Source of the DNA: Sedimenticola thiotaurini
GTDB taxonomy: Bacteria > Pseudomonadota > Gammaproteobacteria > Chromatiales > Chromatiaceae
DNA length: 64,000 nucleotides
Assembly: GCF_001007875.1 (NCBI RefSeq)
Contig: NZ_CP011412.1
Location: 2,728,001-2,792,000, forward strand
Reading direction: 5' to 3'
Of the stretch, positions 9,040 through 18,721 are shown piece by piece. A model generated the notes under the pieces. It made no database searches. It was not told the origin of the DNA and saw only the letters and a list, made by a program, of their open reading frames with translations. Positions within the stretch are counted from its first letter, which is position 1, and each line of letters begins with the position of its first letter. Position numbers and translations under genes: made by a program.

Positions 9040-9992
9040 GTCTGAACACCCAATTCATCCACTTTTCGGTTTTTGAGTTCTGGGCGCTGCTGCTGTTCTG
9101 CACGGTAGCGGCCCTGGGTGGTTTCTACTACGCCTTCCGCTGGCTGGGGCGCGCCCGGCTGATCGAGGACGCACCAACGGCAAAGATCCGCTCCGCCCAC
9201 CAGGGCTACGTGGAACTGTCGGGCAACGCCCGGCCCATGGCCGGCGAGCCGATCCTGGCCCCCCTCACCGGCAGCGCCTGCTGCTGGTACCGCTACAGGA
9301 TCGAAAAGAGCGGCGACAAGAACTGGCGCACGGTGGAGAGCGAAACCAGTGATGGCCTGTTCCTGCTCGAGGACGAGACCGGCCACTGCCTGGTCGATCC
9401 CGAGGGGGCCGAAGTAACGCCCAGCGATCGCAGTGTCTGGTATGGCAACACCCGCTATCCGCTGGATCGCTCGCCAGGCCGGCAGCGGGTACAGCGTACC
9501 CCCCTGCTGAAGCTGCTCGGTGTGCTGAACCGCCAGATCGGTTTCAGTCGCTACCGCTACACTGAAGAGCGCATCTACCCCGGTGACCGGCTCTACGCCA
9601 TCGGCCAGTTCAAGAGCCTGGATGAGCTGGATCACCGGCAGAGCCGGGCGGATCTGACCCGCAGCCTGCTGCGGGAGTGGAAACGTGACCGGGCCACCCT
9701 GCTGGGCCGGTTCGATCTGAACGGTGACGGACAGATCGACCACCGGGAGTGGGAGACCGCCCGCAAGGCGGCCCAGGCCCAGGCCCGCCTGGAGCTGGCT
9801 GAGCAGCAGAGTAACCTGATTGAAAACCGTCTGAGTGCACCCGACTCCAGTCGCCAGCCGTTTCTGCTCTCCACCCTGGAGGACTTTGAGCTGGTGCGGC
9901 GCTACCGGCTCAAGGCGTTCGGCGCCATCGCACTGTTTTTTATCGCCGGCGGCGCCGCTGTCTGGCTCCTGGGCCAGGCCTTCAGCCACTAG
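9036..9992 (+). CDS. GIDE-domain membrane protein with an EF-hand loop
   Basis: The 318-residue protein has membrane segments at both ends (FWALLLFCTVAALGGFYYAF near residue 14 and AIALFFIAGGAAVWLLGQAF at the C-terminus). Between them is a GIDE-type domain, the fold first named from eukaryotic mitochondrial E3 ligases: LTGSACCWYRYRIEK, then ERIYPGDRLYAIGQF. Residues about 227-238 read DLNGDGQIDHRE, a canonical EF-hand loop with Asp/Asn/Asp/Asp/Glu at ligand positions 1, 3, 5, 9 and 12. There is no RING domain, so ubiquitin-ligase names attached to such proteins are misleading. It is coupled to lemA by overlap. Likely a membrane sensor or scaffold; function unknown. Confidence 0.85.
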   Translation: MSLNTQFIHFSVFEFWALLLFCTVAALGGFYYAFRWLGRARLIEDAPTAKIRSAHQGYVELSGNARPMAGEPILAPLTGSACCWYRYRIEKSGDKNWRTVESETSDGLFLLEDETGHCLVDPEGAEVTPSDRSVWYGNTRYPLDRSPGRQRVQRTPLLKLLGVLNRQIGFSRYRYTEERIYPGDRLYAIGQFKSLDELDHRQSRADLTRSLLREWKRDRATLLGRFDLNGDGQIDHREWETARKAAQAQARLELAEQQSNLIENRLSAPDSSRQPFLLSTLEDFELVRRYRLKAFGAIALFFIAGGAAVWLLGQAFSH

Positions 9993-10087
9993 CATCCGGA
10001 ACCATAGCCCGGGCCTCTCACCCCCTGTGCCGATTTATGTCAGAATAAATACCCAATGCCGTATGCCTTCGGAGAACCCTGAATACC

Positions 10088-12121
10088 ATGGATAACCCCC
10101 TGTTGAACCTGGAGGGGCTGCCCCCCTTCAGTAAAATACGCGCCGAACACGTGGAACCGGCCATCGATCAACTGCTGGCCGACAGCCGCGCCCTGACCAA
10201 AAAACTGCTGGCCCAGACCCCGCCATTCACCTGGGCCAATCTGGTGGAGCCGCTGGAGATCATGGAGGACCGCCTCAACCGCACCTGGTCGCCGGTCAGC
10301 CATCTCAACTCGGTACTCAACAGCGATGAGCTGCGCCAGGCCTACAACGCCTGCCTGCCGAAGCTCTCCGACTACGGCACCGAGATGGGCCAGAACGCGG
10401 AGCTGTTCGCCGCCTACAAGGCAGTCTATGAGCAGGACAGCTCGCTCGACGGGGCGCAGCGCAAACTGCTGGAGAATGCCCTGCGTGACTTCCACCTCTC
10501 CGGTGTTGACCTGCCGGCGGACAAAAAGCAGCGCTTCAAGGAGATTAGCCAGGAGCTCTCCAGCCTGACCAGCAAGTACAGCGAGAATGTGCTGGACGCC
10601 ACCAACGCCTGGAGCAAGTTGATCAGCGACCCGGACCAACTGGCCGGTCTTCCCCAAAGCGCCCTGGACCTGGCCCACCAGACCGCCGAACAGCGCGGTC
10701 AAAGCGGCTGGATGCTGACCCTGGACTTCCCCTCCTACATGCCGGTGATGACCTATGCCGATAACCGGGAGCTGCGCCGGGAGCTGTACGAGGCCTACGC
10801 CACCCGCGCCTCCGACCAGGGCCCCGATGCCGGCAAGTGGGACAACAGCGAAGTGATGGAGCAGATCCTGCGCCTGCGCCACGAGCAGTCACAGATTCTC
10901 GGCTTCGACAACTATGCTGAACGCTCCATGGCCCGCAAGATGGCCCCCGGTACCGACCGGGTGATCGAGTTTCTCACCGACCTGGCGGAGCGTTCCAAGC
11001 CCCAGGCCGAGCGGGAGCTGGCGGAGTTGCAGGCGTTCGCCCGGGAGCAGCACGGTGTCACGGAGCTGGAGGCCTGGGACATCGGTTACTACAGCGAGAA
11101 GCTGCGCCAGCACCGCTACGCCATCACCCAGGAGGAGCTGAAACCCTACTTCCCCGAGCACCAGGTGGTCTCCGGCATGTTCGCCGTGGTGCAGAAGCTG
11201 TACGGCATCCAGATCAGCGAAGTGACCGACGTGGAGACCTGGCACCCCACGGTGCGCTTTTTTGAAATCCGCAATCCCGACGGCTCCCTTCAGGGCCAGT
11301 TCTACCTGGACCTGTACGCCCGCCCGAACAAGCGCGGCGGCGCCTGGATGGACGAATGCATGGTCCGCATGTTCACCCCCGGCTGTGACCAGATCCCGGT
11401 GGCCTACCTAGTGTGCAACTTCTCGCCCCCGGTGGGCGACAAGCCGGCCCTGTTCACCCATGACGAAGTGGAGACCCTGTTCCACGAGTTCGGCCACGGC
11501 CTGCACCACCTGCTGACCCGGGTCGACTACCCGGGGGTAGCCGGTATCAATGGCGTGGCCTGGGACGCGGTGGAGCTGCCCAGCCAGTTCATGGAGAACT
11601 GGTGCTGGGAGCGGGAGGCCCTGGACCTGTTCGCCGCCCACTTCGAAACCGGTGAAAAGCTGCCCCAGGCACTGTATGAGAAGATGATGGCGGCGAAGAA
11701 TTTCCAGTCCGGCATGCAGATGGTGCGGCAGCTGGAGTTCAGCCTGTTCGACTTCCGCATGCACCGGGAGTACGACCCGGCCCGGGGCGGGCGCATCTAC
11801 GACATTCTGAACGAAGTACGGGAGCAGGTGGCGGTGATCAAGCCACCCCCGTTCAACCGCTTTGCCCACGGCTTCTCCCACATCTTCGCCGGCGGCTATG
11901 CGGCCGGCTACTACAGCTACAAGTGGGCCGAAGTACTCTCGGCGGACGCCTTCTCCCTGTTTGAAGAGCGCGGCATATTTGACCGGGAGACCGGCCAGTC
12001 GTTTCTGCACAACATCCTGGAACAGGGTGGCTCAAAGGATGCCATGGAGCTGTTCGTCGCCTTCCGCGGCCGGGAGCCCCAGATTGACGCCCTGCTGCGC
12101 CACAGCGGGATCAGCCCATGA
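10088..12121 (+). CDS. prlC: Oligopeptidase A (M3 family zinc metallopeptidase)
   Basis: Oligopeptidase A degrades short peptides in the cytosol, including cleaved signal peptides. The 677 residues are full length for the family, with the zinc motif HEFGH in ETLFHEFGHGLHHLL and the downstream glutamate region (ELPSQFMENWCWE). The C-terminal part has HIFAGGYAAGYYSYKWAEVLSADAF, typical of M3 peptidases. The next gene starts inside its stop codon (four-base overlap), so prlC and the SH3-anchor gene form one transcription unit, possibly extending into ubiD six bases later. Confidence 0.97.
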   Translation: MDNPLLNLEGLPPFSKIRAEHVEPAIDQLLADSRALTKKLLAQTPPFTWANLVEPLEIMEDRLNRTWSPVSHLNSVLNSDELRQAYNACLPKLSDYGTEMGQNAELFAAYKAVYEQDSSLDGAQRKLLENALRDFHLSGVDLPADKKQRFKEISQELSSLTSKYSENVLDATNAWSKLISDPDQLAGLPQSALDLAHQTAEQRGQSGWMLTLDFPSYMPVMTYADNRELRRELYEAYATRASDQGPDAGKWDNSEVMEQILRLRHEQSQILGFDNYAERSMARKMAPGTDRVIEFLTDLAERSKPQAERELAELQAFAREQHGVTELEAWDIGYYSEKLRQHRYAITQEELKPYFPEHQVVSGMFAVVQKLYGIQISEVTDVETWHPTVRFFEIRNPDGSLQGQFYLDLYARPNKRGGAWMDECMVRMFTPGCDQIPVAYLVCNFSPPVGDKPALFTHDEVETLFHEFGHGLHHLLTRVDYPGVAGINGVAWDAVELPSQFMENWCWEREALDLFAAHFETGEKLPQALYEKMMAAKNFQSGMQMVRQLEFSLFDFRMHREYDPARGGRIYDILNEVREQVAVIKPPPFNRFAHGFSHIFAGGYAAGYYSYKWAEVLSADAFSLFEERGIFDRETGQSFLHNILEQGGSKDAMELFVAFRGREPQIDALLRHSGISP

Positions 12122-12894
12122 CAGGCAGGGCGTTGAGAGGCGTTTTGCTGGCCCTGCTGCTGGGTGGCCTGACCCTCGGCAGCGCCCAGGGCGCCCGCAT
12201 CACCGACAAACTGCTGGCCGGTTTCTATGCGGAGCCGGATAACAGCACCCAACCGATTCGGGTCCTGCCCAGCGACACGCCGCTGGAGCGGCTGGAAAAA
12301 AAGGGCAGCTTCACCCGCGTCCGCCTGGGCGACGGCAGTGAGGGCTGGGTGGAGAGCCGCTTCATCACCGATGAGAAACCGGCCCGCATCATGCTGCTGG
12401 AGCTGCAGGCTAAAAACAGCCAGTTGCAACAGCAGCTGCGGGCGGCGGAACAGCAGCTGAAAGCCCAGGGCAAGGATCAAGCGGTCGACAACGGCAGTGC
12501 CGATGATACGGTTTTGAACAGCCTGAAACAGCAACTGGCGGATGCCCGGGCCGAGAATGCCCGGCTGAAAACCCAACCTGCCCCCCGGGACAACGGTCCG
12601 TTGCTGGAACGGATCGCCGAGTTGGAGCAACAGCTGGCAGCCACCTCCGCCGGGACCACCGACAACAGCGAGCTGGAGCGGCTGCGCCAGGCCAATGAGA
12701 ATCTGGAACAGCGTCTGGCCCAGATCGCCCGGCTGGCCGGCAGCAATCAGCCATTGCCAGCCGGCGGATCCCCGGACCGCTTCGAGGCGTGGCAACTGCC
12801 ACTGCTGTTGCTGGCCATGCTGTTCAGCTTTATCGGCGGTGTGGCGTTTAAAAATTACCGCCTGGCGCGGCGCTATGGCGGCCTCCGGGTCTAG
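12118..12894 (+). CDS. TIGR04211-type SH3 domain protein (YgiM-like)
   Basis: The 258-residue protein has a signal peptide (LLALLLGGLTLGSAQGA) and a bacterial SH3 domain, about residues 25-85 (ITDKLLAGFYAEPDNSTQP through GWVESRFI). A long coiled coil rich in Gln, Glu and Leu follows (about 95-205). It ends in one C-terminal membrane helix (LPLLLLAMLFSFIGGVAFKNY) and a basic tail. This is the SH3-and-anchor architecture seen in E. coli YgiM. It probably faces the periplasm, tethered to the inner membrane. Its partner is unknown. Confidence 0.9.
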   Translation: MTGRALRGVLLALLLGGLTLGSAQGARITDKLLAGFYAEPDNSTQPIRVLPSDTPLERLEKKGSFTRVRLGDGSEGWVESRFITDEKPARIMLLELQAKNSQLQQQLRAAEQQLKAQGKDQAVDNGSADDTVLNSLKQQLADARAENARLKTQPAPRDNGPLLERIAELEQQLAATSAGTTDNSELERLRQANENLEQRLAQIARLAGSNQPLPAGGSPDRFEAWQLPLLLLAMLFSFIGGVAFKNYRLARRYGGLRV

Positions 12895-12900
12895 GAATTT

Positions 12901-14379
12901 ATGAAATATTCAGATCTGCGTGACTTTATTGAACAACTGGAGGCGCTGGGCGAGCTGAAGCGGGTCAGGGTCGAGGTGGATCCCCACCTGGAAGTGACCG
13001 AGATCTGCGACCGCACCCTGCGTGCCGGGGGACCGGCCCTGCTGTTTGAGCGGGTCAAGGGCTCCCGCTTTCCGCTGCTGGGCAACCTGTTCGGCACGCC
13101 CCGCCGGGTGGCACTGGGCATGGGCGAGGAGTCGGTGGAGGCGCTGCGGGAGGTGGGCCGGCTGCTGGCCATGCTGAAGGAGCCGGAACCACCCAAGGGG
13201 ATGAAGGATGCCTGGTCCAAGCTGCCGGTATTCCGCAAGGTGCTGGACATGGCGCCCAAGGAGGTCAAACGGCCACCCTGTCAGGCGGTGGTACTGGAAG
13301 AGCCGGAGATCGACCTGGCAGAGCTGCCGATCCAGACCTGCTGGCCCGGGGATGCGGGGCCGCTAATCACCTGGGGCCTGGTGGTCACCCGGGGGCCGGA
13401 GAAGAGCCGGCAGAACCTGGGCATCTACCGCATGCAGGTGATCGGCAAAAACCGGGTGATCATGCGCTGGCTGTCACACCGGGGCGGTGCACTGGACTTC
13501 CGGGAGTGGCAACAGCGCCATCCGGGCGAGCCGTTTCCGGTCAGTGTCGCCCTGGGGGCCGACCCGGCCACTATCCTGGCGGCGGTCACACCAGTACCGG
13601 ACACCCTCTCCGAGTACGCCTTTGCCGGCCTGTTGCGCGGCAGCCGCACCGAGGTAGCCCACTGCCTGACCAACGATTTGCAGGTACCCGCCTCGGCCGA
13701 ATTTGTCCTGGAGGGCTATCTCTACCCCGACGACATGGCCCCCGAAGGGCCGTTCGGCGATCACACCGGTTACTACAACGAAGTGGACCACTTCCCGGTG
13801 TTCACCATCGAGCGCATCAGCCACCGGCGCGACCCGATCTACCACAGCACCTACACCGGCCGGCCACCGGACGAGCCGGCCATCCTGGGGGTGGCCCTGA
13901 ACGAGGTGTTCGTGCCGATCCTGCAGAAGCAGTTCCCGGAGATCGTCGACTTCTACCTGCCGCCGGAGGGGTGCTCCTACCGTATGGCGGTGGTATCGAT
14001 GAAAAAACAGTACCCGGGTCATGCCAAGCGGGTGATGCTGGGCATCTGGTCATTCCTGCGCCAGTTCATGTACACCAAGTTCGTCATTGTCACCGATGAC
14101 GATGTGAACGTGCGGGACTGGAATGATGTGATCTGGGCCATGACCACCCGCATGGACCCGGCCCGGGACACCACCCTGATCGAGAACACGCCGATCGACT
14201 ACCTGGATTTCGCCTCGCCGGTCTCCGGCCTCGGTTCCAAGATCGGCTTCGACGCCACCAACAAATGGCCCGGCGAGACCCAGCGGGAGTGGGGCCGTCC
14301 CATCACCATGGATGCAGCGGTGAAACAACGGGTGGACGAGATCTGGGAGAGCCTGGATATCAGCAATCCGAATGATTGA
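12901..14379 (+). CDS. ubiD: 4-hydroxy-3-polyprenylbenzoate decarboxylase UbiD
   Basis: UbiD removes the carboxyl group of 4-hydroxy-3-octaprenylbenzoate in ubiquinone synthesis, using prenylated FMN made by UbiX. The 492-residue product starts with the canonical [19 protein letters not shown]. It has the catalytic region [18 protein letters not shown] and the C-terminal segment [12 protein letters not shown]. Length is normal. It lies six bases after the SH3-anchor gene. ubiX is not in the window; ubiE, ubiJ and ubiB are 30 kb away. Confidence 0.97.
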   Translation: MKYSDLRDFIEQLEALGELKRVRVEVDPHLEVTEICDRTLRAGGPALLFERVKGSRFPLLGNLFGTPRRVALGMGEESVEALREVGRLLAMLKEPEPPKGMKDAWSKLPVFRKVLDMAPKEVKRPPCQAVVLEEPEIDLAELPIQTCWPGDAGPLITWGLVVTRGPEKSRQNLGIYRMQVIGKNRVIMRWLSHRGGALDFREWQQRHPGEPFPVSVALGADPATILAAVTPVPDTLSEYAFAGLLRGSRTEVAHCLTNDLQVPASAEFVLEGYLYPDDMAPEGPFGDHTGYYNEVDHFPVFTIERISHRRDPIYHSTYTGRPPDEPAILGVALNEVFVPILQKQFPEIVDFYLPPEGCSYRMAVVSMKKQYPGHAKRVMLGIWSFLRQFMYTKFVIVTDDDVNVRDWNDVIWAMTTRMDPARDTTLIENTPIDYLDFASPVSGLGSKIGFDATNKWPGETQREWGRPITMDAAVKQRVDEIWESLDISNPND

Positions 14380-14444
14380 ATCGGGCCACTGCTCTGGGGC
14401 TATAATTGCGGACCACTGAGAACAAGAACAGAGGAGAAGTCAGG

Positions 14445-15074
14445 ATGCGTACCATCATGTTGATGAATGCCAAGGGGGGTTGTGGCAAGACCACACTGGC
14501 AACCAATATCGCCACCTGGTTCGCCGATGAGGGCGCTACCGTTGCGCTTGCCGACTTCGATCCACAGGGGTCCTCGCTGGACTGGCTGGAAGCGCGCAAG
14601 GACTACGAGGGCATACCGGATATCCAGGGCATCGATGCCACCCGAAACCCGGTAAGACCGGCCCGGGGCACCGATATCCTGATCATGGACGCACCCGCCG
14701 GCACCCACGGCAGCGAGATCAACAGCATGTTGAAACGGGTTCAGTCCCTGATCGTACCGGTACTCCCCTCGCCGATTGACATGCGCGCCTGTAGCCGTTT
14801 TCTGGAGGAGCTGCTGCGCAGCGGCCGGGTATCACGCCAGCAGACCCAAATCGCCATCGTGGCCAACCGGGTACGGGAAAACACCCTGATCTACCGGCAG
14901 CTGGAAGAGTATCTGGCCCATCTGAACGTACCATTCCTGACCCATCTGCGGGAGAGCCAGAACTATATCCGGGCCGCCGAGCGGGGCCTGGGTATTTTCG
15001 AGATGGCGCCATCCATGGTGTGGCAGGACGAGGAGTTGTGGGATCCGATACTGGCCTGGCTGGAGAATCAGTAA
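14445..15074 (+). CDS. ParA/MinD-family ATPase, orphan
   Basis: The 209-residue protein begins MRTIMLMNAKGGCGKTT, a deviant Walker A with the signature lysine (Lys10) of ParA/MinD ATPases. The Walker A' region ALADFDPQGSSLDW and the Walker B LIMDAPAGTHG are both present. I chose ATG at 14445, with GAGGAG eight bases upstream; an in-frame TTG at 14406 is the alternative. No parB, parS-like array or McdB-type partner is adjacent, so it is unlikely to be the chromosomal ParA. Such orphans position cargoes such as chemoreceptor arrays or protein assemblies; which one cannot be said. It sits directly before repeat array 2. Confidence 0.9.
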   Translation: MRTIMLMNAKGGCGKTTLATNIATWFADEGATVALADFDPQGSSLDWLEARKDYEGIPDIQGIDATRNPVRPARGTDILIMDAPAGTHGSEINSMLKRVQSLIVPVLPSPIDMRACSRFLEELLRSGRVSRQQTQIAIVANRVRENTLIYRQLEEYLAHLNVPFLTHLRESQNYIRAAERGLGIFEMAPSMVWQDEELWDPILAWLENQ

Positions 15075-15151
15075 CCCGATTTGGCTGGAGTGTCTGACCC
15101 CATCAGTGATTTTTTATAAACAACGCTTGATCTTCGGTTGAATCACTTCCC

Positions 15152-15181
15152 GCCCAGCCTTCGGCGAGGTACTTTTGTGGC
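15152..15181 (+). repeat. Left terminal inverted repeat of array 2
   Basis: A 30-base sequence beginning GCCCAGCCTTCGG and ending in TACTTTTGTGGC. It matches the reverse complement of 16628-16657 at 28 of 30 positions. Its right part is the left arm of palindrome B. Confidence 0.7.
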
Positions 15182-16627
15182 CAAAAGTACCCAAAACCCT
15201 TTCCCGGTCAGCCTGCCCTGCGGGTACTCTGCGCTTCTCGGTCTGAGCGGCGCGTGAAAAAACTCGCCGCTGTGCGGCTCAGACAATTTCACGCGTATTT
15301 CCGCTCAGTCCTGCGATGCTCGACAGGCTGAACGGGGAGGAGCACTGCCATACCGCCTGCCAATCGGCTTGTTCTTCATTCAAAAACTTCAATCGAAGTT
15401 TGGGCACCGCAGGATGATCCGACTTCCACGCCACCGAGTATCGCAGCCGGCGACGGAAACAGGCGCGCATTTGTCTGAGCGCAGCGAGTTATGCGCGCCC
15501 CGTCGCTGGCGAGAAACGCAGGGAACCCCGCAGGGGTAGCGTGGTGGAGAGAGGGTTTTGGTTACTTTTACCCGTAAAAGTAACCCGGTCCACAGGACCG
15601 GAATCCTCATTTTAAAAGAAATTTCGCCCGGCCTACGGCCTTTTGGCGAGGTACTTTTGTGGCCAAAACTGCCCAAAACCCTTTCCCCGGTCAGCCTGCC
15701 CTACGGGTGCTCTGCGCTTCTCGGCCTGAGCGGCGCACGAATATCACGAATATACAGCCTGCCAATCCGCGGTTCTTCATATAAAAACTTCATTCGAAGT
15801 TTGGGTTCCACAGGATGATCCGACCTCCACGCCACCGAGTATCGCAGCCGGCGACGGAAAATAGCGCGCATTTGTCTGAGCGCAGCGAGTTATGCGCGCC
15901 CCGTCGCTGGTGAGAAACGCAGGGAACCCCGCAGGGGTGGCGTGGTGGAGAGAGGGTTTTGGTTACTTTTACCCGTAAAAGTAACCCGGTCCACAGGACC
16001 GGAATCCTCATTTTAAAAGAAATTTCGCCCGGCCTACGGCCTTTTGGCGAGGTACTTTTGTGGCCAAAAGTACCCAAAACCCTTTCCCGGTCAGCCTGCC
16101 CTGCGGGTACTCTGCGCTTCTCGGCCTGAGCGGCGCGTGAAAAAACTCGCCGCTGTGCGGCTCAGACAATTTCACGCGTATTTCCGCTCAGCCCTGCGAT
16201 GCTCGACAGGCTGAACGGGGAGGTGCACTGCCATACCGCCTGCCAATCGGCTTGTTCTTCATTCAAAAACTTCAATCGAAGTTCGGGCACCGAAGGATGA
16301 TCCGACTTCCACGCCACCGAGTATCGCAGCCAGTGACGGAAACTGGCGCCCATTTGTCTGAGCGCAGCGAGTTATGCGCGCCCCGTCGCTGGCGAGAAAC
16401 CCAGGGAACCCCGCAGGGGTGGCGTGGTGGAGCGGGGGTTTTGGTTACTTTTACCCGTAAAAGTAACCCGGCGAAGGGGGCCGGATCCCCCGTATACTGA
16501 AGCAGCGTCGCGAAGCGACACAATGTCTCATAATCAACTAACACGCTGAACTCTACCGCCAACATGTGGCTGAAGGTCTGGAAGGAATCAAGGGTGCGCC
16601 TGTACTTCCCTCACTCATCTGGGTCTA

Positions 16628-16657
16628 GCCACAAAAGTACCTGACCGAAGGCTGGGC
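16628..16657 (-). repeat. Right terminal inverted repeat of array 2
   Basis: Reverse-complement partner of 15152-15181, with two mismatches in the middle. It is separated from the last recognisable unit by about 150 bases of different sequence. Together they frame array 2 like the ends of a non-autonomous element. No obvious target-site duplication was found by eye. Confidence 0.65.
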
Positions 16658-16716
16658 AAAAGCCCCTAAATAACCCTTTACTCAGGTGAGCCCGGCAACC
16701 AGGCTTATCATAACCT

Positions 16717-17586
16717 TCAACGACACCCCGCCAGTCCGCTTTGCAGATCCGGATAACGCAGCTTCACCCCCAACTCCCGCTGCAACTTGCGGCTGTCCAG
16801 GCGGCGGGACTCCTGCAGGTAAGAGAGCATGCCGGCAGAGAGCCGGGAACCCGCATCCGCCAGGGAAATCTGTGGCGGACGCGGCAGTCCGGCCCAGTCG
16901 GCCACCCGGTTAAAGTAGTCGGTCATATTGCCGGGACAGCCATCACTCGCGTTGTAGATCTCGCCGTCACCGCCCCGGGCCATGGCCGCCCGGCACACCT
17001 GCACCAGATCATCAACATGGATGCGGTTGGTAAAGGGCGCCTCCGACTCCTGCACCGTCGGCTCACCCCTTTCCAGGCGAGCCAGCGGCAGCTTGTCCGG
17101 GCCGTAGATGCCCGCCACTCGCAGAACAACCAGTTGCCCACCTGTGGAGCGGCTCCAGGCCCGGAACTGTTGTTCACCATCCCAGCGTCGGCGGGCGCGA
17201 TCCACCTGGGGATGGGCCGGCCGGGTCTCATCCACCCAATCGCCGGCGCAGTCGCCATACACTCCGGTGGTGCTGAGGTAGACCACCCGGCGGGGCTGGC
17301 CGGTCCGGGCAAAGCCGGCAATCAATCGACCGACCCGGGTCTCGGCCACACCCTGTCGGGGTGGCGGGGCAAAATAGTAGAGCTCCGTACCCTGCAGATC
17401 CGGTATGTCGACCGTCGGCAGTGCTGCATCCAGGTCCAGGATTCTGGCCGGAATTCCAGCCATCTGCAGCGTTGCCACGCTGGCCTGAGTGCGTACAATG
17501 CCCGTTACCGAAGCCCCATCCTGCAGCTCGGCCTGGGCGACGCGGCGGCCCAGATAGCCGCAGCCAAATATCACCTTATGTGTCAT
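16717..17586 (-). CDS. SDR-family NAD-dependent epimerase/dehydratase (YeeZ-like)
   Basis: The 289 residues form an extended Rossmann fold beginning VIFGCGYLGRRVA, an atypical glycine motif. The family segment YLSTTGVYGDCAGDWVDE follows, then RVAGIYGPDKLPL and NRIHVDDLVQVC. The usual YxxxK catalytic pair is not evident after the GVYG motif; the corresponding stretch reads RARRRWDGEQQF, as in YeeZ-type atypical SDRs. Substrate unknown. The ATG at 17586 follows an in-frame GTG one codon upstream. It is divergent from the ferredoxin-reductase gene, 68 bases away. Confidence 0.85.
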   Translation of the reverse strand: MTHKVIFGCGYLGRRVAQAELQDGASVTGIVRTQASVATLQMAGIPARILDLDAALPTVDIPDLQGTELYYFAPPPRQGVAETRVGRLIAGFARTGQPRRVVYLSTTGVYGDCAGDWVDETRPAHPQVDRARRRWDGEQQFRAWSRSTGGQLVVLRVAGIYGPDKLPLARLERGEPTVQESEAPFTNRIHVDDLVQVCRAAMARGGDGEIYNASDGCPGNMTDYFNRVADWAGLPRPPQISLADAGSRLSAGMLSYLQESRRLDSRKLQRELGVKLRYPDLQSGLAGCR

Positions 17587-17654
17587 CACTTTTGTATTTC
17601 ACAGTAAAATAGTAGAGAATTCCACGATAGCCTGGAAAAAAATGAAGGATTTTT

Positions 17655-18668
17655 ATGAGTTTTGTAGTAACAGTAGAACCCAGTGGACACAGCTTTACCA
17701 CCGAAAAGGGCGAGACTATCCTGGAGGCCGCTGACCGCCACGGGATCTCCCTCCCTTATGGCTGCCGTAATGGTGCCTGTGGCAGCTGTGCCAGTACCCT
17801 GGTCTCCGGCACGGTCATCTATCCTGATGATGACGAGATAATCACCAGCGACAAGCCGGACGACTACTGTCTCACCTGCCAGGCCATACCCAGTAGCGAT
17901 ATTACCCTGCGCGCCCATGAGATCGAAACGGAGTCGGATGAAGAGGTGCGCAATCTGATCTGCTCCGTAGAGCAGATGGATCAGCTCTCCCATGACGTGA
18001 TGCGCGTCTTCCTGCGACTGCCGGAGAACGAACGGCTGCAGTACCTGGCCGGTCAGTATCTTGATTTTATCCTGGAGGATGGTCGCCGGCGCGCCTTCTC
18101 CATGGCCAACGCCCCGCACGACGATGAGCTGATCGAGCTGCACATCCGCCATGTCCCCGGGGGCGAATTTACCGACTACGTATTCGAGAAGATGCAGGTC
18201 GGGGATCGCCAGGAGATTGCCGCACCCATGGGCGGCTTCTACCTGCGGGAGGATTCCGACCGGCCGCTGATTTTCATGGCTGGCGGCACCGGCTTCGCCC
18301 CCCTGAAGGCGGTTATCGAACACGCGTTCCATATTGGTGATAAACGGCCGATCCATCTCTACTGGGGAGTCCGCAGCAAGCGGGATCTCTACCTGGGAGA
18401 ACTGGCCGAACAGTGGGCCCAACAACATCCCCAACTCGACTACACCGCCGTGCTATCCGAACCGGACGCGGATTGGCAGGGAGCCCGGGGGTTTGTGCAT
18501 GAGACGGTGCTGCGGGATCACCCGGACATGAGTCCGTTCGATCTCTACATGAGTGGCCCGCCGGTGATGATTTTTGCGGCCCGGGACGCCTTTGTGGAAG
18601 CGGGTCTGGATCGGGACCGGATGTTCTCTGACGTATTCGAGTGGGCCCAGGACAATCCCAACAAGTAA
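17655..18668 (+). CDS. 2Fe-2S ferredoxin / FAD-NAD(P)H oxidoreductase (AscD/Fre-like)
   Basis: The 337-residue protein joins an N-terminal plant-type [2Fe-2S] domain to an FNR-like FAD and NAD binding module. The ligands are Cys37, Cys42 and Cys45 in YGCRNGACGSC, plus Cys75 in CLTC. The flavin module has RRAFSMANAP for FAD, MAGGTGFAPLK for NAD, and YMSGPPVM at the C-terminus. It would pass electrons from NAD(P)H to an acceptor. The common database label, CDP-6-deoxy-delta-3,4-glucoseen reductase, comes from the closest named enzyme, but no deoxysugar genes are nearby. Start supported by GAAGGA six bases upstream. Confidence 0.88.
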   Translation: MSFVVTVEPSGHSFTTEKGETILEAADRHGISLPYGCRNGACGSCASTLVSGTVIYPDDDEIITSDKPDDYCLTCQAIPSSDITLRAHEIETESDEEVRNLICSVEQMDQLSHDVMRVFLRLPENERLQYLAGQYLDFILEDGRRRAFSMANAPHDDELIELHIRHVPGGEFTDYVFEKMQVGDRQEIAAPMGGFYLREDSDRPLIFMAGGTGFAPLKAVIEHAFHIGDKRPIHLYWGVRSKRDLYLGELAEQWAQQHPQLDYTAVLSEPDADWQGARGFVHETVLRDHPDMSPFDLYMSGPPVMIFAARDAFVEAGLDRDRMFSDVFEWAQDNPNK

Positions 18669-18721
18669 ACCTGGCGGCTGCCCATATACCGACTGGCTCG
18701 CCACGTCATCCTGACAGTAGC

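Larger units (their letters stand above)
15152..16657. repeat. Hairpin-rich intergenic repeat array 2
   Basis: Same repeat family and orientation as array 1. The unit marker recurs near 15432, 15833 and 16315. Palindrome A is intact at 15560-15585, 15961-15986 and 16443-16468. Palindrome B is intact at 15168-15191 and 16051-16074 but broken near 15650. The nested CGCGTGAAA hairpin is at 15251-15295 and 16134-16178. Roughly 330 bases around 15894-16220 are almost identical to 2638-2970 in array 1. The last unit switches after 16468 to unrelated sequence. ORFs here look spurious; no gene is called between parA and the epimerase gene. Confidence 0.9.

Noticed and set aside
9036-9992. E3 ubiquitin ligase function for the GIDE protein
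   Set aside because: There is no RING domain; the label derives from the GIDE domain shared with a eukaryotic ligase.
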